DNA of 64,000 bases from Paracyclopina nana (lineage: Eukaryota; Arthropoda; Copepoda; Cyclopoida; Cyclopettidae): contig JAGUCH010000002.1 in assembly GCA_019096065.1 (NCBI GenBank), positions 11,544,501 through 11,608,500 on the forward strand, written 5' to 3'. Position numbers and translations under genes: made by a program. The notes under the pieces were generated by a model. The model saw only the letters and a program-made list of their open reading frames with translations, was not told the origin of the DNA and did no database searches. Below, piece by piece: positions 61,328 through 64,000 of this stretch; the first letter of the stretch is position 1, and the number at the start of each line of letters is the position of its first letter.

Positions 61328-61426
61328 TTTTTGTTTAAGACAATAAAAGATCAATTGTATGGCAAAAATCAGAATTTCTAGACTTGTACTAGTATATATG
61401 TTGTAGGCTGATGATGGAATGTGGAT

Positions 61427-62374
<948 letters not shown>

Positions 62375-63000
62375 TGAGGCCGATAATTCAGGATTTCAGT
62401 TACTAAGACAACGAGGGCGACGTCGGCGACGTTCAAAAATCAGCTTCAATGCCTCAGCAGCTATTGAGCAAGCCAGAATTTCACTCGGGTCATTTCACAT
62501 ATAAAAAGTCTGACGTCACATTTATCTTTTGCTTTTTAGTAACGTTATCAACTTGTGACGTCATCTTCCCAAGGTCGCTTGGTGAAAAAAGAGCATTGAA
62601 AATGATTCAAAATAAACTCCCATCGCAAAGTGCATAGAAGTAAAAATATCAAGTCAGATATGCATGCTTATCTTCATCGTATGGCATATCGGGCTTTTGG
62701 CTAATTTTGTGCTGGCTCTTTTCTCAAGACAGCGTAACCAGAGTATTCTCATTTGATGAATTTCTGAATTGGCCTGATGGACCAAATTCTGTACATTTTA
62801 AGTCTTTTCTAAGCTAATATGTTGGAACCTAATTCAAGTGAGGCTGGTTATTGTCAAAAATCTAGCCCTGCGGACACAAGAACTGAGGCTTTTTGAAAGC
62901 TATGTGATGACTTAGTATGCCTGGTCTCTGGTTCTTCTAAGTGTTGCTATCATATTAGATAAGTTGCAAACATATTTGAACTGTCATTTACCTAAAAGCC
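62375..63000. other. Divergent promoter region: REEP5-like (-) and heme oxygenase (+)
   Basis: 626 bp between head-to-head starts. TGACGTCA-type CRE-like words occur twice (CTGACGTCAC at about 62510 and GTGACGTCAT at about 62555). No gene is seen. Confidence 0.45.
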
Positions 63001-63720
63001 ATGGAAGAAGGCCCCAGTTTTTGTAGAAGACTAAGGGATGCCACAAAAGACATCCACGACACCAGTGACAAACTTGTCAACCTAAAACTTGGAGTAGCCC
63101 TGTCAGATCCCCAAGTGTGGGCAAATGGCCTGTTTGTGTTCTCCAAAATTTTCTTCAAGCTTGAGGACTTAATGGCCTCTTTTCCAGCCTTAGGAGATAT
63201 TCATGAAATAGCAGAGTTGAAGAAGGCTAAGGCTTTTGAGGAAGATCTTGACTTTTACATGCCAACCTGGAGAAGCAATCCTGTGCCAGAAGCTGTCACC
63301 AAATACTTAGACCATTTGTCTACTTTAGCCGAAGAAGATGAGCCTTTGCTTCTGGTGGCTTACATTTACCACCTCTACATGGGTTTGCTGTCTGGTGGGC
63401 AAGTTTTGGCCAAGAAAAAATCATTTTTCGGTGGTGACCAGGAGCTTAAAGGCAATGCTGTGACTTCTATCAATGGAGGTACCACTATAAGTGAACTGAA
63501 AAAGAAGCTCAGATCAGTTGTCAACCAGATGGGTGAGGAAATGAGTCCAGAATTACAATCACGAGTGGTGGAAGAAGGAGTCAATGTCTTCAAGCTCAAT
63601 AACACAATCATTCAAAGTGTCGAAGGTGTGGATGAAATATTTTACAAAAAGCTGTACAAGCTTATTGGAATCTTGATTGCCATTGTATGCATTCTTCTGG
63701 CTCTCATTTATCGCAATTAG
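63001..63720 (+). CDS. HO: Heme oxygenase, tail-anchored, atypical active site
   Basis: A single exon of 239 aa. The start RRLRDATKDIHDTSDKLVN carries the proximal heme-ligand His (His19). Distal-helix signature: AYIYHLYMGLLSGGQVLAKK. A C-terminal hydrophobic anchor (IGILIAIVCILLALIY, about 220-236) fits ER attachment. Heme oxygenase opens heme to biliverdin, CO and iron. In human HO-1 the motif is GDLSGGQ and its Asp140 is needed for oxygen activation; here that position is Leu129 (GLLSGGQ). The enzyme may therefore use the pocket differently or be a weak heme-binding protein. AATAAA at 63739-63744 is only 19 bp past the stop. Confidence 0.88.
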   Translation: MEEGPSFCRRLRDATKDIHDTSDKLVNLKLGVALSDPQVWANGLFVFSKIFFKLEDLMASFPALGDIHEIAELKKAKAFEEDLDFYMPTWRSNPVPEAVTKYLDHLSTLAEEDEPLLLVAYIYHLYMGLLSGGQVLAKKKSFFGGDQELKGNAVTSINGGTTISELKKKLRSVVNQMGEEMSPELQSRVVEEGVNVFKLNNTIIQSVEGVDEIFYKKLYKLIGILIAIVCILLALIYRN

Positions 63721-63744
63721 ATGCCTTGACTTGCCTGAAATAAA

Positions 63745-64000
63745 AACAAAAAATCACTTACCAATGTCAAATCGTGCACTGTTTATATTAGGCAATATGA
63801 CATTTAGTTAATCAGTTACCGCATTCTGGCGTTATTTTAATTTGTGTTGACTGAAATTTAAAAAAGCAATCATAGAACTTATCTGGTAGCGCTGCTGTAC
63901 TGCAGTCGAAGACAACAAAAACAAAAGATCTTCTTAAAAAGTTTGTGAAATGAAGTGAGGTCATGTGGGATAAGTTGACGGCCTCACTTCAGAGGTCGTC
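63745..64000. other. Downstream flank of heme oxygenase
   Basis: No supported feature to the end of the window. Confidence 0.4.

Overview
The window is nuclear DNA from an animal, most likely an arthropod-like invertebrate. It holds spliced genes with very short GT-AG introns (about 50-65 bp) and animal-specific families: Patched-related, ATR, RPRD, FKBP8, REEP, Rab4, EndoU, heme oxygenase and NRARP. There are no prokaryotic operons and the intergenic DNA is AT-rich with many MITE-like repeats. I cannot name the species. Exon junctions were worked out by hand from splice signals and reading phase, and in nearly every gene the phases close exactly.

Layout. 0.1-10.2 kb is gene-dense: a Patched-domain protein (+), then, all on the minus strand, a secreted coiled-coil/kelch protein, FKBP8, an RPL4-chaperone-like TPR protein and a HAUS4-like augmin subunit. 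10.2-13.1 kb is repeat-derived and ends in a near-perfect 97-nt hairpin. 13.1-17.4 kb has a small secreted protein (-), a Tudor-domain protein (+) and a second kelch gene (-) whose 5' end is unresolved. 17.4-27.1 kb is a repeat-rich gap: a 2.6-kb long-TIR palindromic element flanked by TTAA, a 1.5-kb element with subrepeat-rich ends, two neighbouring hAT-type MITEs each with a perfect 8-bp target duplication, a tRNA-like pseudogene and one more MITE. 27.1-40.8 kb has RPRD2-like (-), an unusual protein phosphatase with an EF-hand N-terminal to its catalytic domain (+), and a complete ATR kinase gene (-, about 2465 aa). 40.8-57.5 kb is almost gene-free except for two NRARP-type Notch-feedback genes (-). 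57.5-64 kb is dense again: MYND zinc-finger protein (-), Rab4 (+), EndoU nuclease (+), REEP5-like (-) and heme oxygenase (+).

The most notable signal is regulatory. The roughly 12.5 kb around the two NRARP paralogs holds 18 exact YGTGGGAA motifs on both strands (the binding site of Su(H)/CSL, the Notch transcription factor), where under one is expected by chance, plus 6 YGTGAGAA sites (one just outside that span). I found only three strict sites in the rest of the window, all inside exons. NRARP proteins are known vertebrate Notch targets that limit Notch signalling, so the locus looks like a Notch-response gene complex built from duplicated feedback genes in a large regulatory desert, comparable in logic to the fly E(spl) complex but using a different gene family.

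Other points worth attention: the heme oxygenase lacks the distal Asp of the GDLSGGQ motif; the Rab4 C-terminus lacks the usual double-cysteine ending; the two secreted kelch genes are paralogs and one appears to be separated from its 5' exons by the palindromic element; and two introns are stop-free multiples of three, so retention would keep the frame.
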